DNA from: Camellia lanceoleosa
Taxonomy: Eukaryota > Streptophyta > Magnoliopsida > Ericales > Theaceae
Length of the DNA: 64,000 nucleotides
Direction of reading: 5' to 3'
Assembly: GCA_025200525.1 (NCBI GenBank)
Contig: CM045770.1
Location: 86,638,084 to 86,702,083 of the forward strand
Below, one piece after another: positions 1-11,905 of the stretch (within the stretch, counting starts at the first letter, position 1; every line of letters starts with the position of its first letter). Both the position numbers and the translations under genes were made by a program. The notes below the pieces were generated by a model, which worked only from the letters and a program-made list of their open reading frames with translations, was not told the DNA's origin and searched no databases.

Positions 1-94
1 GCATAATTTAATTTAATTACTTGGAATTAATTTGAGAAATTTTAGAATTAGCTAGTTGCGAACCCAGCCCTGGCCACCGAAACAGGTTGTGACA
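1..94 (+). repeat. 3' end of the gypsy 5' LTR
   Basis: Matches 10875-10968 base for base without indels apart from 8 substitutions, and ends in the same TGACA terminus. The rest of this LTR lies to the left of the window. Confidence 0.93.
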
Positions 95-96
95 AA

Positions 97-114
97 GTTG
101 TATCAGAGCAATGG
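97..114 (+). other. gypsy primer binding site (initiator tRNA-Met type)
   Basis: The bases TTGTATCAGAGCAATGG lie two to four bases after the LTR end. They match the usual plant initiator-Met primer site (TGGTATCAGAGC) with one change in the second G. Confidence 0.85.
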
Positions 115-1197
115 TAATATATAATAATAATAAGGAAAAAAAACATACCATTGAGTTAGGAGACATGTGTACCTTTAAAAACAAAATAAGAAAAATTTTA
201 TCTGAGTCCGTATGGTTATAGTCTTACCTTAGTCCTTATAGTAATAGTCTTTTCTTAGTTCTATAGCTAAGTTGGACATCCTGTGGTGCAAGCAATGTCG
301 GAACTTAACTTTGTCAACTCTTTTTGGTATGGGCCTAATCCAGAACTTAACTTTGGCGACTCTAAGGAATTTTTGAAAATAATAGTTACATTCCAGACTT
401 ACTAGAGGAAATAAGAGATTCAAAGAGAATAGTTAGGTAGGCCTACCCGACTCTCAACCGACTTATAGGCTGACCAGTATACTTAAGGGCCACCCCCCCA
501 ACAGAAGTAGATACACAGTGGTGAAGGGTTGACGCTATGAGTACCTTAGACAGGTTCTTAGAGCCAACACGGGTAGTAGGCATGCCCTCAAGTAAGGGAT
601 ATCCTCGCTACTTAGTGGCCCCTTTACCTTCAGAGTTTATGGCTCGGTAAGGAAATGCCTTCTTAAGTGATCATATTCAAGCAAGAGTCCCTCCCCATCG
701 AAACCTGATTAATACGTAGACTGTTGACTTTGGTGATATTATGACATGTGGAGGTGCCTCACAGGACGATAACTATGGGGCTACGAGGCATACATCCCCA
801 TTTACCGAGTGGAGGTAATGTGGCGATGTTTTGGTATCGAGCTGAGCGGTTGGGAGTTTGAGCATCATATGCAACTGCAGTACCCATGGTTATTTGCAAC
901 CTAAGATCCCGAGAACAAGATCCTTTCTTTTATTGTTTTGTGTTTTTCTTTTTCTTTTTGTTTGGTGTCCAAGGGAGCTGACCATGACCTAGTTCTAACC
1001 TATTTGGTCATAGAGGGTTAGGCACTAAAGTGACATAACTACAAGTAATGGACCAACACTATTATACATAAATAGAACTGGTGTTTTGTGAATAATGTAT
1101 ATATTGTCTTGTGAACTATGTTTTGCGGATTATGTGAATATGTTTTAAATTAAGTAGGAAATCATGCACCACGTTTATTAAGATTGTTTTTATAGCT
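115..1197 (+). other. gypsy untranslated leader, no gene seen
   Basis: About 1.1 kb between the primer site and the first gag ATG. It contains only short interrupted frames and no recognised protein. A long non-coding leader of this kind is usual for plant gypsy elements. Confidence 0.7.
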
Positions 1198-2176
1198 ATG
1201 GCTAATGATAGAAATGGTACCAGATCATCATCCAATAGAACCGGCCCAATGGAAAAGATTGTGGAAAGAACTATTACTAGTTTCTCGCAAGCCTTGCAAA
1301 ACAATGGGTTACCAGAACATTGAGAAGGGATAACTATGATTAAACAGTTCCAAGACTTGAAACCTTCCATATTCACAAGAGGTTCAAACCCATTGCTAGC
1401 TGAAGCTTGGGTTAAAGAAATGGAAAAGATTTTTCATGCCTTACCTTGCACAGAAGAACAGAAAGTGTCCTTCGCTATTTTCACTTTCAAGGAAGGAATG
1501 ATGGCTTCTCACCTTAGAAAAGGAAGAGATCGTGACATGGGTGAGATTCCTAGAAGTGTTCTATGAAAAGTATTTTAAAGAATCACTACGGGAGTAGAAG
1601 GCATCCAAGTTTCTGCATCTGAGGCAAGGAATAATGTCGGTAGCGGAATACGAAAGTAAGTTCACCCGTCTAGCACGATTTGCACCATATGTTATTCCAA
1701 CAGAAGTTTGAAAAGCAAGGAAATTTTAAGCAGGATTGGATGCTGAAATCAAAGATAGGCTTGAGGTTTTAAAATTACTAACCTATATAGAGATGGTGGA
1801 TCAAGTATACATTGCCGAGAAAGGAATTAAAACCGCACATTCAAGTGAAATAGGTCAAAAGAAGCGATTTTGGGAACCAATCGGAGAATCAAGGGCAGCC
1901 CCACCAAAGAAAGTAAATCCTGGACCTACTAACTCAACTGGTTCGGCCAACCAAAATTTTACTATTCCTAGGGGTAGCACCATTTCAAATTGTTCGAGTT
2001 GCGGAAAGGCTCAGAGGGGACAGTGCTATCGGGCAATAGGAGCATGTTATAGATGTGGCCAAATTGGCCATGTGATGAAAGATTGCCCAAAATTCACCAA
2101 CTTTGTGATGGGTACCTCTGAACTAGTTCAGAAACCAGAAACTGCCACAGGAGGGAAGAAGGAACAGAAGTGCTAA
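1198..2176 (+). pseudogene. gag: gypsy gag (nucleocapsid) remnant
   Basis: The frame opens at the ATG at 1198, is stopped at 1321 (TGA), reopens in the same frame at 1336, is stopped again at 1564, and is picked up by another frame from about 1736 to 2176. Parts of a retrotransposon gag domain are readable (for example KEMEKIFHALPCTEEQKVSF near 1410-1470), and a CCHC zinc knuckle CYRCGQIGHVMKDC lies near 2045-2090. The family role is particle assembly and binding of the element RNA. With at least two nonsense codons and one frameshift it cannot encode an intact protein. Confidence 0.88.
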
Positions 2177-2177
2177 G

Positions 2178-2326
2178 AGAGAGCTTTTGCGTTAGTACCC
2201 AGAAATTCCAATGCTATGGAGAACGTTGTGACAAGTACACTTTCTATCTGTGGTCACTTAGCTCATGTTCTCTTTGACTCTAGTTCCACTCATTCTTTGT
2301 TGCACCCCACTTTGTTCCCAAGTTAA
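2178..2326 (+). pseudogene. pol: gypsy aspartic protease, N-terminal half
   Basis: Readable in one frame as a run ending in VLFDSSSTHSLLHP and then a TAA. This is the retropepsin active-site region, which in relatives reads D-S/T-G; here the catalytic Asp (codon 2275-2277) is followed by Ser-Ser, so the invariant glycine is lost. The domain is further split by the hAT element at 2401 and resumes at 6457. Both the missing glycine and the insertion predict an inactive protease. Confidence 0.82.
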
Positions 2327-2806
2327 CGTCAACACTTGAACTATTAGGATGTGCATTATTTGTGGCTTTTCCATCTGGTGTCTCCACCCTTAGTACAAAG
2401 CAGTGTTTTTAAAGGCTCAAGGCACACTAAGGCGCTGAAGGTCTCTCGGGGCCTAGGCGCAAGGCGCAAAGTGAGACGCGGGCTTTATTGAAGTAAGGCG
2501 CACAGTCTTAGTAAAAAATAAAAAATTAACATAGACTAATCATTCATAGTACTAAGACAATTTTTTTTAAAATAAAAAGTAATCAAGATTCAAGAAAAAA
2601 TATAAAATAATTCTCAAAGCCATGAAAGTGCATATTACATAACATTCCAATTTTCAAAGATAAAATAATCCACATTCAATAAAATAAAAACAAAAACATA
2701 AACACAACATCCAAAACATAAATATTCAACAAATACTAATATATGTCTTAACACTTCAAAGCATCAATATCAAAAGAAAAAGGTTAGAACTTCGGTCGTC
2801 GGCTAG

Positions 2807-5450
2807 TCAATCATCATCCTCAACATCCATGGCAAGCAAACTATCATCTTCTTCTCCATTAATTAATTTATATCCCTCAACATCTTCCTTCTCTGTGTCA
2901 TCTGAGCCCGCTTCCTCTTCATCTATTAATTGAAGTGGAGTTAATCTTGATGATTTAGATATCCTTGATTGTGCCTTTGAGCGTGAACTTGTTGCTCTAC
3001 TTGCATGGCTACTTTCTTCTACTCCAGAAGCTCTAGCAACAATGGCCCACGTCAAGCCATCATCATCATCAAACACAAGCTCATTATCTTCATCTGATTC
3101 TCCATCCATCCTCCCAAGCAACCACTCATTGCTTTCATCAATATTTTGCAAAGATATGGGATCAAGAGTGTTGCGCATGTCATACCTAAATCTCAATGTT
3201 CTATTATATTTGACAAACACTAAATCATTGACGTTGTTGTTCCAATCTATTTCTTTCCTTGCTATGAAGCTGCAAGTATTAAAAAGATATTAAATTCTAT
3301 ATAATGAGAATAAAAAATATTTGAATTGAACAAAAAATTAGTTAGAATGTTAAATACTCACATGTTCAAATACACTCCAATTTCGTTCACAACCCGATGA
3401 ACTACATGTTAGGCTAAGGACTTTTATGGCAAAAGTTTGCAAGTTTGGAGTTTTAGAACCATATGATGCCCATCAATCAACTGCGATAATCACTAGTTAG
3501 AAATAATTATTACCAAGTATTGAGTTTTACTAAAAGTATTACTAAAAATAAACTCTATGAGTCTATAATATATTACCTGGTGCCTTTGTATTTCTTTGCC
3601 TAATCGCAACAGACTTGCCAAAAAGACTCTCAACCTTCATATAAATACTCATCTCATTAGTGATCAAATCTTGAACAGTGACATCCGGGACCAACCTTTG
3701 CATGCATTCATAAAACCCATTCATCACTTCATGATCTTTTTGCACCTCTAATGCTTTTGGGTAAAAGAATTTTGGGTTAAGAAAGTGCGCAGCTGGATGT
3801 AAAGGCCGATGCAATTGGACATCCTATCTTTTGTCGATGATTTCGAAGATTTCATTATACTTCTCTTCTTTATGATCAAATGAACTTGCAATGCATTCTT
3901 TTGCCCAATCCATTGCCTCATAAATGTATCCCATAGGAGGTTTCTTCTCAGTATCAACCAATCTAAGCACTTTGATGAGAGGACTCGAGACCTTAAGGGC
4001 AAATACAACAATATTCCAAAATGAAGGCATCAACAAAGTTTGTGCCATTCTTTTACTTTGTGGCTCCTTTGCCCATTTGCTTGAGGTCCAATCTTTGGAG
4101 GTAACCATCTTTCTCAAATTGTTTTTTTGTTGATGCATCCTAGACAAAGTCAGAAAGGCGGTTGCAAATCTAGTTTTTGCAGGCTTGATCAAATTCTTCA
4201 AATTTGTATAGTGCCTCATCATGTTTAGCAACGTAGGTCGGTTGTAAATGTAGCCATGTACTGCAATACCCCTTTCAAATGTCTTTTTCAGTCTAGGTAT
4301 CTTGAAAATGTCTTCTAACATCAAGTCCAAGCAATAAGCAGCACATGAAGTCCAATACAAGTGTTCATACTGGGCTTCCAAAAACCTCCCTATAATGTAA
4401 CAATAACGAAGAATTATTATTTTCAAGTTTTTAAATTTTAAATACAAAACAAACTATGAGTAAACAATTTTGATGTAAGGAAATATTCTTACCCGCCAAC
4501 ACATTAGCTGTAGCACTATCAGTGATAACTTGCACCACATTCTCTTTTCCAACTTTCTCCACAAACTTGTCTAGTAATTCAAATAGCTTTTGCCTATCCT
4601 TTGAATAGCTAGAAGCATCAACCGACTCAACAAACATGGTTCCTCTTAGACAATTAACTAAAAAGTTAATCAATGTCCATCCTCTCTTTTCAATCCAGCC
4701 ATCAGCCATTATGGAACACCCGTATTTTGCACAATCCTCTTTATGATTCTTCATCAAATCTTCAGTATGTTTCACTTCTTTTTTGAGTTGGGTAACCCGC
4801 ACTTCATGGTAAGTTGGTGGCTTCATACCAGGACCATATTGCCCAATGGCTTCAATTATTGGTCCAAAACTCTCATAATTTACTGCATTAAAAGGGATAC
4901 TAGCATCATACATCCACTTTGCACTGCCCGAGCTCTCATTTCTTTTTTGTAAGGGTGATTTGCATCAATTTTGGTTTGCTTCCCTTTTGCTTATTCTCTT
5001 CGATTTTTCACCACTGATTCAGGATTGGGTATGAGGTAAACATCCATAGGCCCTTTTCTCTTTGGTATTTTTGATTTGGATTTGGATGAACCTTGGCTGC
5101 TACTTGTCAACTTACGGCGTTGATTGACATTGATCTCAACAACATCATCATCGTCATCTTTATCTTCCATGTCCATGTCATCGAAATCAGGCAACATGTT
5201 CATTTCTTCTTTTTGTGTCTTCTTTTTTGACATAAACTCTCTAATCTCTTCTCTTACATGAGCTGGACACTTCGGGCAAGCAGTGACATTCCTATAACCT
5301 CCTACGAGATGTTGTTTCACTCGATAAACACCTCCATTTGATACTTTACCACAAAAATTGCACTCAAACTTGTTTAAATTATTCGCCTCTACCAAATGGG
5401 CATATTGCCACGCCGGATCTTTTCTATTACTTTCCGATATCGTTTTCTAC
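2807..5450 (-). pseudogene. hAT-1 transposase, multi-exon, with lesions
   Basis: Order on the minus strand: BED-type zinc finger FECNFCGKVSNGGVYRVKQH (about 5375-5316) with CPKCP and an acidic/basic linker down to 4991; a DUF659-type segment 4913-4490 with the D of MADGW and of VITDSATANV, the positions of the first two catalytic acids in hAT enzymes; a middle region 4395-3824; PAAHFLNPKF near 3790; the dimerisation segment CSSSGCERNWSVFEH near 3410-3365; and a C-terminus rich in Asp/Glu ending at 2807. Introns seem to lie near 4490-4395, 3570-3500 and 3360-3270. Lesions: a stop after 4991, a frameshift near 4920, and TGG to TGA just before WASYG near 3475. Probably inactive. Confidence 0.87.
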
Positions 5451-5869
5451 AATCTACACAACAAATTTAATAAATAAATACAGAATCAGAGACTCAAACC
5501 AGTAGCACCTAACAAAATTTATTTTTTTCCCCTAACAGATAAATACAAAATTTATTAAATACAAAATTTAATAAATACATATAAATACAGAATTTAATAA
5601 ATACAGATAAATACATAATTTATTTTTTTCCCCTAACAGATAAAGGGAAAAAAAGACCAGTAGCATTGTATTAATTAATTATTTGTGAATAATTAATTAT
5701 TTATAAATTTTTTGTATTTGTATTTTTTTTTGTATTTATTTTGTATTTGTATTTATTTATTTATTTTGTATTTGTGTTTATTTATTTATTTTTTCCTAAC
5801 AGAGACTTAGGCATAATTGAAAAAATAAAAAATAAATAAAACAGAGTCGAACGAAGTCGAATCGAAGCC

Positions 5870-6160
5870 ATAAGAAGAAGAAGAAGAAGAAGAAGAAGGG
5901 GAGAGAGAAAGAGAGAGAGTAAGATCAGAAGACCATCTGAGGTCGAAGCAAAAAAAAAAAAAAAAAAACAGCCCAATCGAAGGCCAGACGACCAGAAGAC
6001 CAGAAGAGGAGGAGAAGAAAAAGAAGAAGATTGCGAGGCGAAGCGAAGCATACCTGTGCAAAGTCAAAGTTGAAGTCGCTGCGAAGTCGAAGTCGAATCG
6101 AGCAAGCCCAGTCGAAGTCAAAGTCGAAGTTGAAGTTGAGGGCGAGGTGAGAGAGGTAAA
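5870..6160. repeat. hAT-1 low-complexity and short tandem repeats
   Basis: A (GAA)n run at 5873-5896 and an A run near 5949-5968 are followed by repeats of AGTCGAAGT-like units at about 6058-6145. They lie between the transposase 5' end and the right terminus, so they are leader or promoter sequence, or subterminal transposase-binding sites (inference). Confidence 0.7.
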
Positions 6161-6456
6161 ATGACATAGATTATGGTTCATTTCAGTCATATTTGGTCAT
6201 ATTGTACATGAGTTGTTATCCTCTGTGGCTAACAGCCATTCGAACACACACCCCGTAGCCATTAGATCAGATCTAGCTGCTAATAAATCAAGCGCGCCTA
6301 GTCATGTGCCTTGCGCCTCTATCGCTTGGCTCAAGTCATGGCTAAAGCGCGAGCCTACCTCAAGTCGCCTCGCCTGGGACCTGCACAGGCGCAAACAGTG
6401 CACCTCACCTCGCCTCGCCTGGTGCCTAGGCACGCTTTCACAACACTGGTACAAAG

Positions 6457-6696
6457 GTATACAAGTTATGTGTTATATCCCTAAAAGATGAAACTTTGTA
6501 TGTTGATCTGATTCCACTCCGCATTAGTAGCTTCGACATAATCGTAGGAATAGATTGGCTTGCTGCCAACCATGCCTCTATTGACTGTATGACCAAAAAT
6601 GTCTTTCTTCAGTTACCCAACCAACGCGAGCTGGTCTTCGAAGGAACTGGAGTTTCTATCCCTCCATATTTGATATCCTCCATGATAGCCCAATGA
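6457..6696 (+). pseudogene. pol: gypsy protease, C-terminal half
   Basis: Directly after the right target duplication of the hAT element the gypsy sequence resumes. From 6496 it reads as the second half of the retropepsin domain (IIVGIDWLAANHASIDC), a hallmark of plant Ty3/gypsy pol. A frameshift or stop lies near 6480-6490. It joins conceptually to 2178-2392 when the transposon is removed. Confidence 0.88.
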
Positions 6697-6789
6697 CTTT
6701 TGAAAAAAGGTTGTAGTGGTTGTATGTGTTATGTGGTCGACACTCAACAAATAGGCCCAACACTCGATTCAATACCTGTCGTTCGAGAA

Positions 6790-8160
6790 TTTCCTGACAT
6801 TTTTCCTAAAGACTTACCTAGTAGTTTAGTTGACTGAGAAATCGAATTCACCATTGAAACTCAACCCAATACACAACCGATCTCTAAAACCCTTTACTAC
6901 ATATTAATAACGGAATTGAAGGATCTAAAAACCCAACTCCAGGAACTCTTAGATAAAGACTTCATTCGACCCAGTACCTCACTATGGGGAGCTCTAGTAC
7001 TATTTGTAAAGAAAAATGATGGCACGATGAGGTTATGTATCGATTACCTAGAGCTGAACAAAGTCACCATTAAGAATCGATACCCCTTACCAAGAATTAA
7101 CGACTTGTTTGACCAACTTCAAGGCGCCCAAGTATTCTCCAAAATCGACTTGCGTTCCGGTTATCATCAACTAAAAGTCAAAACAGAAAGCATCGAGAAG
7201 ACGACATTCAGAACACGTTACGGGCATTACGAGTTTCTCGTCATGTTATTTGGCGTCACAAATGCTCCAGCGGCCTTCATAGACCTCATGAACCGAGTGT
7301 TCAAACTATATCTTGATGAATTTGTCATCGTCTTTATTGACGACATTCTTGTATACTCCAAGTCACCGGAGGATCATGAGCAACACTTATGAACAATGTT
7401 GCAAACACTACGTGATCACAAACTTTATGCCAAGTTGAAGAAATACGAATTCTGGATCAATAGTATACACTTCCTCGGTCACGTCATTAATAAGGATGTC
7501 ATCTCGATTGACCTTCAAAAAGTTATAGTAATCGTGAATTGGCCACAACCTACTAACGTGTTCGAGATTCAAAACTTCTTGGGTCTATCCGACTATTACC
7601 GACGCTTCGTTCAAGATTTCTCAAAGATAGCATCACCCTTAACCCATCTAACTCAGAAGAACACACCCTTTGAATAGACTGACAAGCAGGAACGTTGCTT
7701 CTAAAAGTTGAAAAATAGGCTTGTGACAGCTCCTATACTAGCACTTCTCATGAGAACAGATGGGTTCACAATTTATAGCGATACCTCATACAATGGTTTG
7801 GGTTGCGTTCTTATGCAAAATTGAAAAGTCATTGCTTATGCCTCACGCCAACTAAAGTCTCACAAGAAGAATTACCTAACCCATGATCTAGAATTTGCCG
7901 CAGTAATCTTTGCCCTCAAAATATGACGTCATTATCTCTACGAAGCAACCTGCAAAATTTACACAGATCACAAGAGTCTTAAATATCTATTTGCACAGAA
8001 GGAACTGAATATGCGGCAATGACGATGACTAAAATTTATGAAGGACTACGATGTAGAGATCCATCACCATCTGGGCAAAGCTAACGTGGTAGCAAATGCG
8101 TTGAGTCAAAAGGCTACCAGAAGTTTGGCATGTACCCTTGTCCTCCACAAGATTAATGGA
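6790..8160 (+). pseudogene. pol: gypsy reverse transcriptase and RNase H, broken
   Basis: Reverse transcriptase is clear: a linker reading VVREFPDIFPKDLP (about 6783-6825), the fingers segment [32 protein letters not shown], and the catalytic motif [10 protein letters not shown] near 7334-7363. A TGA at 7390, where relatives have Arg (CGA), separates 6916-7392 from the thumb/connection region 7396-7677 (FLGHVI, NFLGLSDYYRRF). RNase H follows as fragments ([31 protein letters not shown]) with several stops between 7700 and 8030. It ends at HHHLGKANVVANALSQ. It would have copied element RNA into DNA; now non-functional. Confidence 0.93.
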
Positions 8161-8349
8161 CTGCTCACCAACATAATCGTGGAACCCACGTTGATTGAAG
8201 AAATTAGAGCACGCCAATGTGAAGATAAACTTCTGAAGAAAAAAGTACGAGGAGTAGAGAAGTACGCCCGATCTTGACTTCACTATAAGCAATGGGATGC
8301 TACAATTTTGAAACCGAATTTGCGTACCCGATATACCAGAGCTCAATAA

Positions 8350-9579
8350 GAAGATATTGGTGGAAGCTCACTGCTCAAGGTTTACAGTCCACCCTAGCAA
8401 TACAAAGATGTACCATGATCTAAAGGAACACTGCTTGTGGACAGGGATGAAAAAAGACATAGCAAGCCACGTCTCCAAATACTTGCATTGTCAATGTATT
8501 AAAGCGGAACACCATAGACCCGCAAGAACTTTGCAACCACTCCCTATTCCTAAATGGAAATGGGAGCACATTACAATGGACTTTGTGGTTATCATAGATC
8601 GATTAACAAAGTCGGCACATTTTCTGCCAATCCGAATCACATGCCCTCTTAATAAGTTCGCCACTCTATACATCAAAGAAATTATTCGATTGCATGGTAC
8701 TCCAGTTTTAATCGTGTCTGACCAAGACCCCCGACTTCGTATCTCACTTTTGGAACAAATTGCAAGAAGCTTTGGGAACTATATTGAAATTTAGCACTGT
8801 TTACCACCCGCAAACTGATGGACAATCCGAAAGAACAATCCAGACCTTGGAAGACAAGTTACGTGTATGCTTGTTAGACCTCAAAGGTAATTGGGATGAG
8901 CACTTACCCTTAGTAGAATTTGCCTGTAACAACAGTTACCAAGTAAGCATTTGAAGGGCACCGTACGAAGCACTATATGGAAGGAGATGTCGGTCACCCT
9001 TGTGTTAGACAGAAGTCGAAGACATGAAACTATTAGGTCCTGAAATCGTACAAATAACAAGTGATAAAATTCAACTCATCCAACAATGAATTCGCACTGC
9101 TCAAACCAACTAGAAAAGCTATGCGGATAAACGGAGACGAGATTTGGAATTTTAGGTAGGAGAACAAGTTTTCTTAAAGGTCTCACTAACTAGGGGAGTC
9201 ATTCAATTTGGAAAACAAAAAAAGTTAAACCCGCGTTACGTTGGACCATTTGAAATACTGGAGAGAATTGGCCCTGTAGCATACCGTCTTGCTCTTCTAC
9301 TAGAATTATCCAATGTTCACAATGTGTTTCACGTTTCAATGCTTCGACAGTATCTTCGAGATCCAGAGCATGTTGTTAACTATGAAAACTTGGATGTTCA
9401 AAAAGATCTCTTTTGTGAAGAACAACCGATACAGATTCTTGACCGTCATAATCAGATTCTCCGAAATAAGACAATACCCCTTGTCAAAGTCTTATGGCGA
9501 AATCATCATGTCAAAGAAGCTACATGGGAAGCGGAAAGTCAAATACAAGCTCGATGTCCACATCTTTTCGAAAACTAAG
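8350..9579 (+). pseudogene. pol: gypsy integrase with chromodomain-like tail, broken
   Basis: A degenerate HHCC zinc-binding region (near 8366-8500) is followed by the core domain: WEHITMDFV with the first catalytic Asp, then VSDQDP (second Asp), then [18 protein letters not shown] (third acidic residue). Compared with the family, about 15 residues between ITMDFV and the DRLTKSAHF stretch are missing. There is a frameshift near 8760 and stops after 8954. The C-terminal part from about 9100 to 9579 reads through [20 protein letters not shown] and a chromodomain-like [14 protein letters not shown]. In chromoviruses this tail guides integration to chromatin. Confidence 0.9.
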
Positions 9580-9610
9580 GTACGACAAGTTTGAGGACAA
9601 ACTTCCATTT

Positions 9611-9623
9611 AGAAAGGGAAAAA
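9611..9623 (+). other. gypsy polypurine tract
   Basis: AGAAAGGGAAAAA immediately precedes the 3' LTR, in the position of the plus-strand primer. Confidence 0.8.
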
Positions 9624-10968
9624 TGTCACACCCTAAATATTTAATTAATACCGCAACCAATCACATAAAATAATTAATTTTATGATAGTATACGATAACG
9701 TGTAATTTAATTTACATGTGGAGTTATTGTGCAATTATTCTATTAATTAGGATTAATGTAAAATGAAGCAGGGTTATTGTAAATAAACTCAAGTGTGGAG
9801 TGGATAAGCTCCACACACAAAAAAAAAATGCAACAATGGTTTATCACCATCCTAATGTATAGGATGATGAATAAGCATATAGCTTAGGTGAGTCACCTAC
9901 CTAGAGGGACATATGGGAATTAGGCAATTGACACCTGTTGAGTGGTGGCAAAATATGCCACATGTCAAATAGAGACCACGTATACTCTCCCTATAAATAG
10001 TTCGGGACTCTGTGGCTGAAATCACCTAGCTTCAGAAGAAATATACATACAGGGTTTAACGAGACAATAATAAAAAAAGTGAAGGCTGTTAAGGGTCAAT
10101 ATTTAGATGAGTTATATTATACTTTGAATTACCATAATATATTTTACGAATGTTTTGAGTTATCACAATTTATTTTATATAATTATGTTTTATGGTTATA
10201 TTAATGTTTCAATTACGCGGATTATTTTTTGGAACTCTATTTGCTCAAATTGAAACACATGGATATGTTTGTTTAAATTTTAGAAATTATTTGACAATGA
10301 TTTTAGAAACATTATATTTGAATAAGTACCACTATAGAGGTCCCACGCCTTGGAGACTTAAATAATTACTAGCCCTCTGAATTGTCACTTTAGTGACCCT
10401 TTGACAGTCTCATGCCTTGGGGGACTTAAATAACCTTTGGCCCTCTGATTAGTTACACTGTGACCCTCTATTTGTCATGGATCCATTGACTCTCTGTTCT
10501 GTTCTGTACCGTGATTATAATTATTTTGTTCATATGATTTCTATATTATATGTCAAATGATTTCCTCATCATATACTTTGTATTTTAATATCAAGCTCTA
10601 TTTAACCAATAATCATCCATGGTGAATTTTGTGCCTTTATACTCTTAGTATAATATTTCTCACTCTACTATGTGCTTATAGCTGTTAAAACCCTTTCAGG
10701 TGAAGAAATTTAAAGAATGATGATTTTACCCCATGGATCAAAACCCAAATGTGGCATGAATGTCTTTTTTTTTTCTTCTTGTAATCATTATTTGACCGAT
10801 GTTACATTGTTACATAAATAATAATTTTCATGTACACTTTGGATATTTATCTACATCTTTTATTTTATTCTACTGCATTATTTAATTTAATTACTTGAAA
10901 TTTATTTGAGAAATTTTAGAATTAGCTAGTTGCGAACCCAGCCCTGACCACCGGAATGGGTCGTGACA
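9624..10968 (+). repeat. gypsy 3' LTR, 1345 bp
   Basis: Starts TGTCACACCC and ends GTCGTGACA, giving TGTCA/TGACA inverted ends. A TATA-like CTATAAATAG at 9991-10000 suggests the U3/R promoter. The end matches 1-94. The following five bases AACAT would be one half of the target duplication, but the other copy is outside the window. Confidence 0.93.
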
Positions 10969-11762
10969 AACATATTGGCATGGGATGCAGTAAAACACAT
11001 TATTTTAGACTGTTGTGAGGATTAAAATCTGAAGCAAACATATATACTTCTAACCATTGCCAATATAACTGCATAAATATTAAAGAAAGACCTTGATGAC
11101 AAGAGTTGAATCTGTCATTTGAGATAATTAAAAGAAAAAAAAAAATGCATAAAAGATTACCAAAAGCTTCCCTTGGCAGTGCGGAGTTGCATTAATGAAA
11201 ACTAGGATCGCCATTTAGGATATATGTTAAAAACTCAATACTTTTGACGCCAACTTATGAAAACAAAGGAAACAGTAAGTAAAAAGGGGATTTATTAGGA
11301 AATTCTTTTTCAAGTCCTTATATTCCAGTTAGTCCATAACATATTTTTCGTATTTCAATAAGTCATATTATTTGAACATTTGATCCACCAAATCCTAATT
11401 TTTTTATTTAAGAAATTTTATATTATAAATATTTTTTGAACGCTTAGCAACTTGGTGATCTAAAACATTTACATTGATAGTATGAATGTTCACATTGACA
11501 TTAACAGTGTGAATGTTTACATCACGGAGTATTCACACTATCAATATGAATATTATTATTATGGGTATTTTGGTAATTATGTCACCCATAGGATTTAGTG
11601 GAACATAAAAAAACAATTTGGACTAAGTAAAATATAAGTAGGTGAAGATGGATTTATGAATAAATGCCCCTAAGTAAAAATGAAGCTAAACAATTTAGCA
11701 AAAAATAGATGAGAAAAAAAGAAGAAGGGAAAAACTACAATAAAAGAATGGATTAGAAGGAG
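10969..11762. other. AT-rich spacer or intron of the broken B-box gene; no gene seen
   Basis: No protein-like frame. It lies between the gypsy insertion and the second B-box exon and may be that gene's intron. The expected CCT-domain exons are not here; if they exist they are to the left of the gypsy element, outside the window. Confidence 0.5.
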
Positions 11763-11905
11763 AACCTCAAAAGCAAATGCACACTGTGTATTGATATCAT
11801 CACCATGCATATCCCCACTTTCAAACAAGTTATCACTTCCAGAGAGTTCTTCATAGTTCTTCAAATTCAAGTCAAGATCATCCATGTTGAATCAAGGCCT
11901 TTGCT

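Larger units (their letters stand above)
2401..6448 (-). mobile_element. hAT transposon (hAT-1), 4048 bp, inserted in gypsy protease
   Basis: Seen: inverted termini CAGTGTTTTTAAAG (left) and CAGTGTTGTGAAAGC (right, read inward), flanked on both sides by the 8-bp duplication GTACAAAG (2393-2400 and 6449-6456). Subterminal zones on both sides are dense in GCCTAGGCGC/AGGCGC-like motifs, typical transposase-binding clusters. The encoded transposase lies on the minus strand with a BED finger, DUF659-like region and hAT dimerisation region. 8-bp duplications plus CAG-type ends define the hAT superfamily. The copy is complete in structure, but the transposase contains lesions. Confidence 0.96.
1..10968 (+). 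mobile_element. Ty3/gypsy LTR retrotransposon, degenerate, 5' LTR truncated by window edge
   Basis: Seen: a 3' LTR (9624-10968), the last 94 bases of the matching 5' LTR (1-94), a primer binding site just after it, a purine-rich tract just before the 3' LTR, and between them gag, protease, reverse transcriptase, RNase H, integrase and a chromodomain-like C-terminus in the gypsy order. The last 94 bases of the two LTRs differ at 8 positions in my hand alignment, with no indels, so the copy is not recent. All reading frames carry stops or frameshifts, many of them CGA to TGA or CAG to TAG transitions as expected from methylated-C decay. A hAT transposon occupies 2401-6448. The domain order and the C-terminal tail resemble the plant Tekay/Del chromoviruses (inference). 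Only the right flank is visible, so the target duplication cannot be tested. Confidence 0.95.

Noticed and set aside
5782..6190. Three overlapping minus-strand open frames rich in Phe/Ser/Leu
   Set aside because: They are translations of (GAA)n and AGTCGAAGT repeats inside hAT-1; low complexity, no domain.
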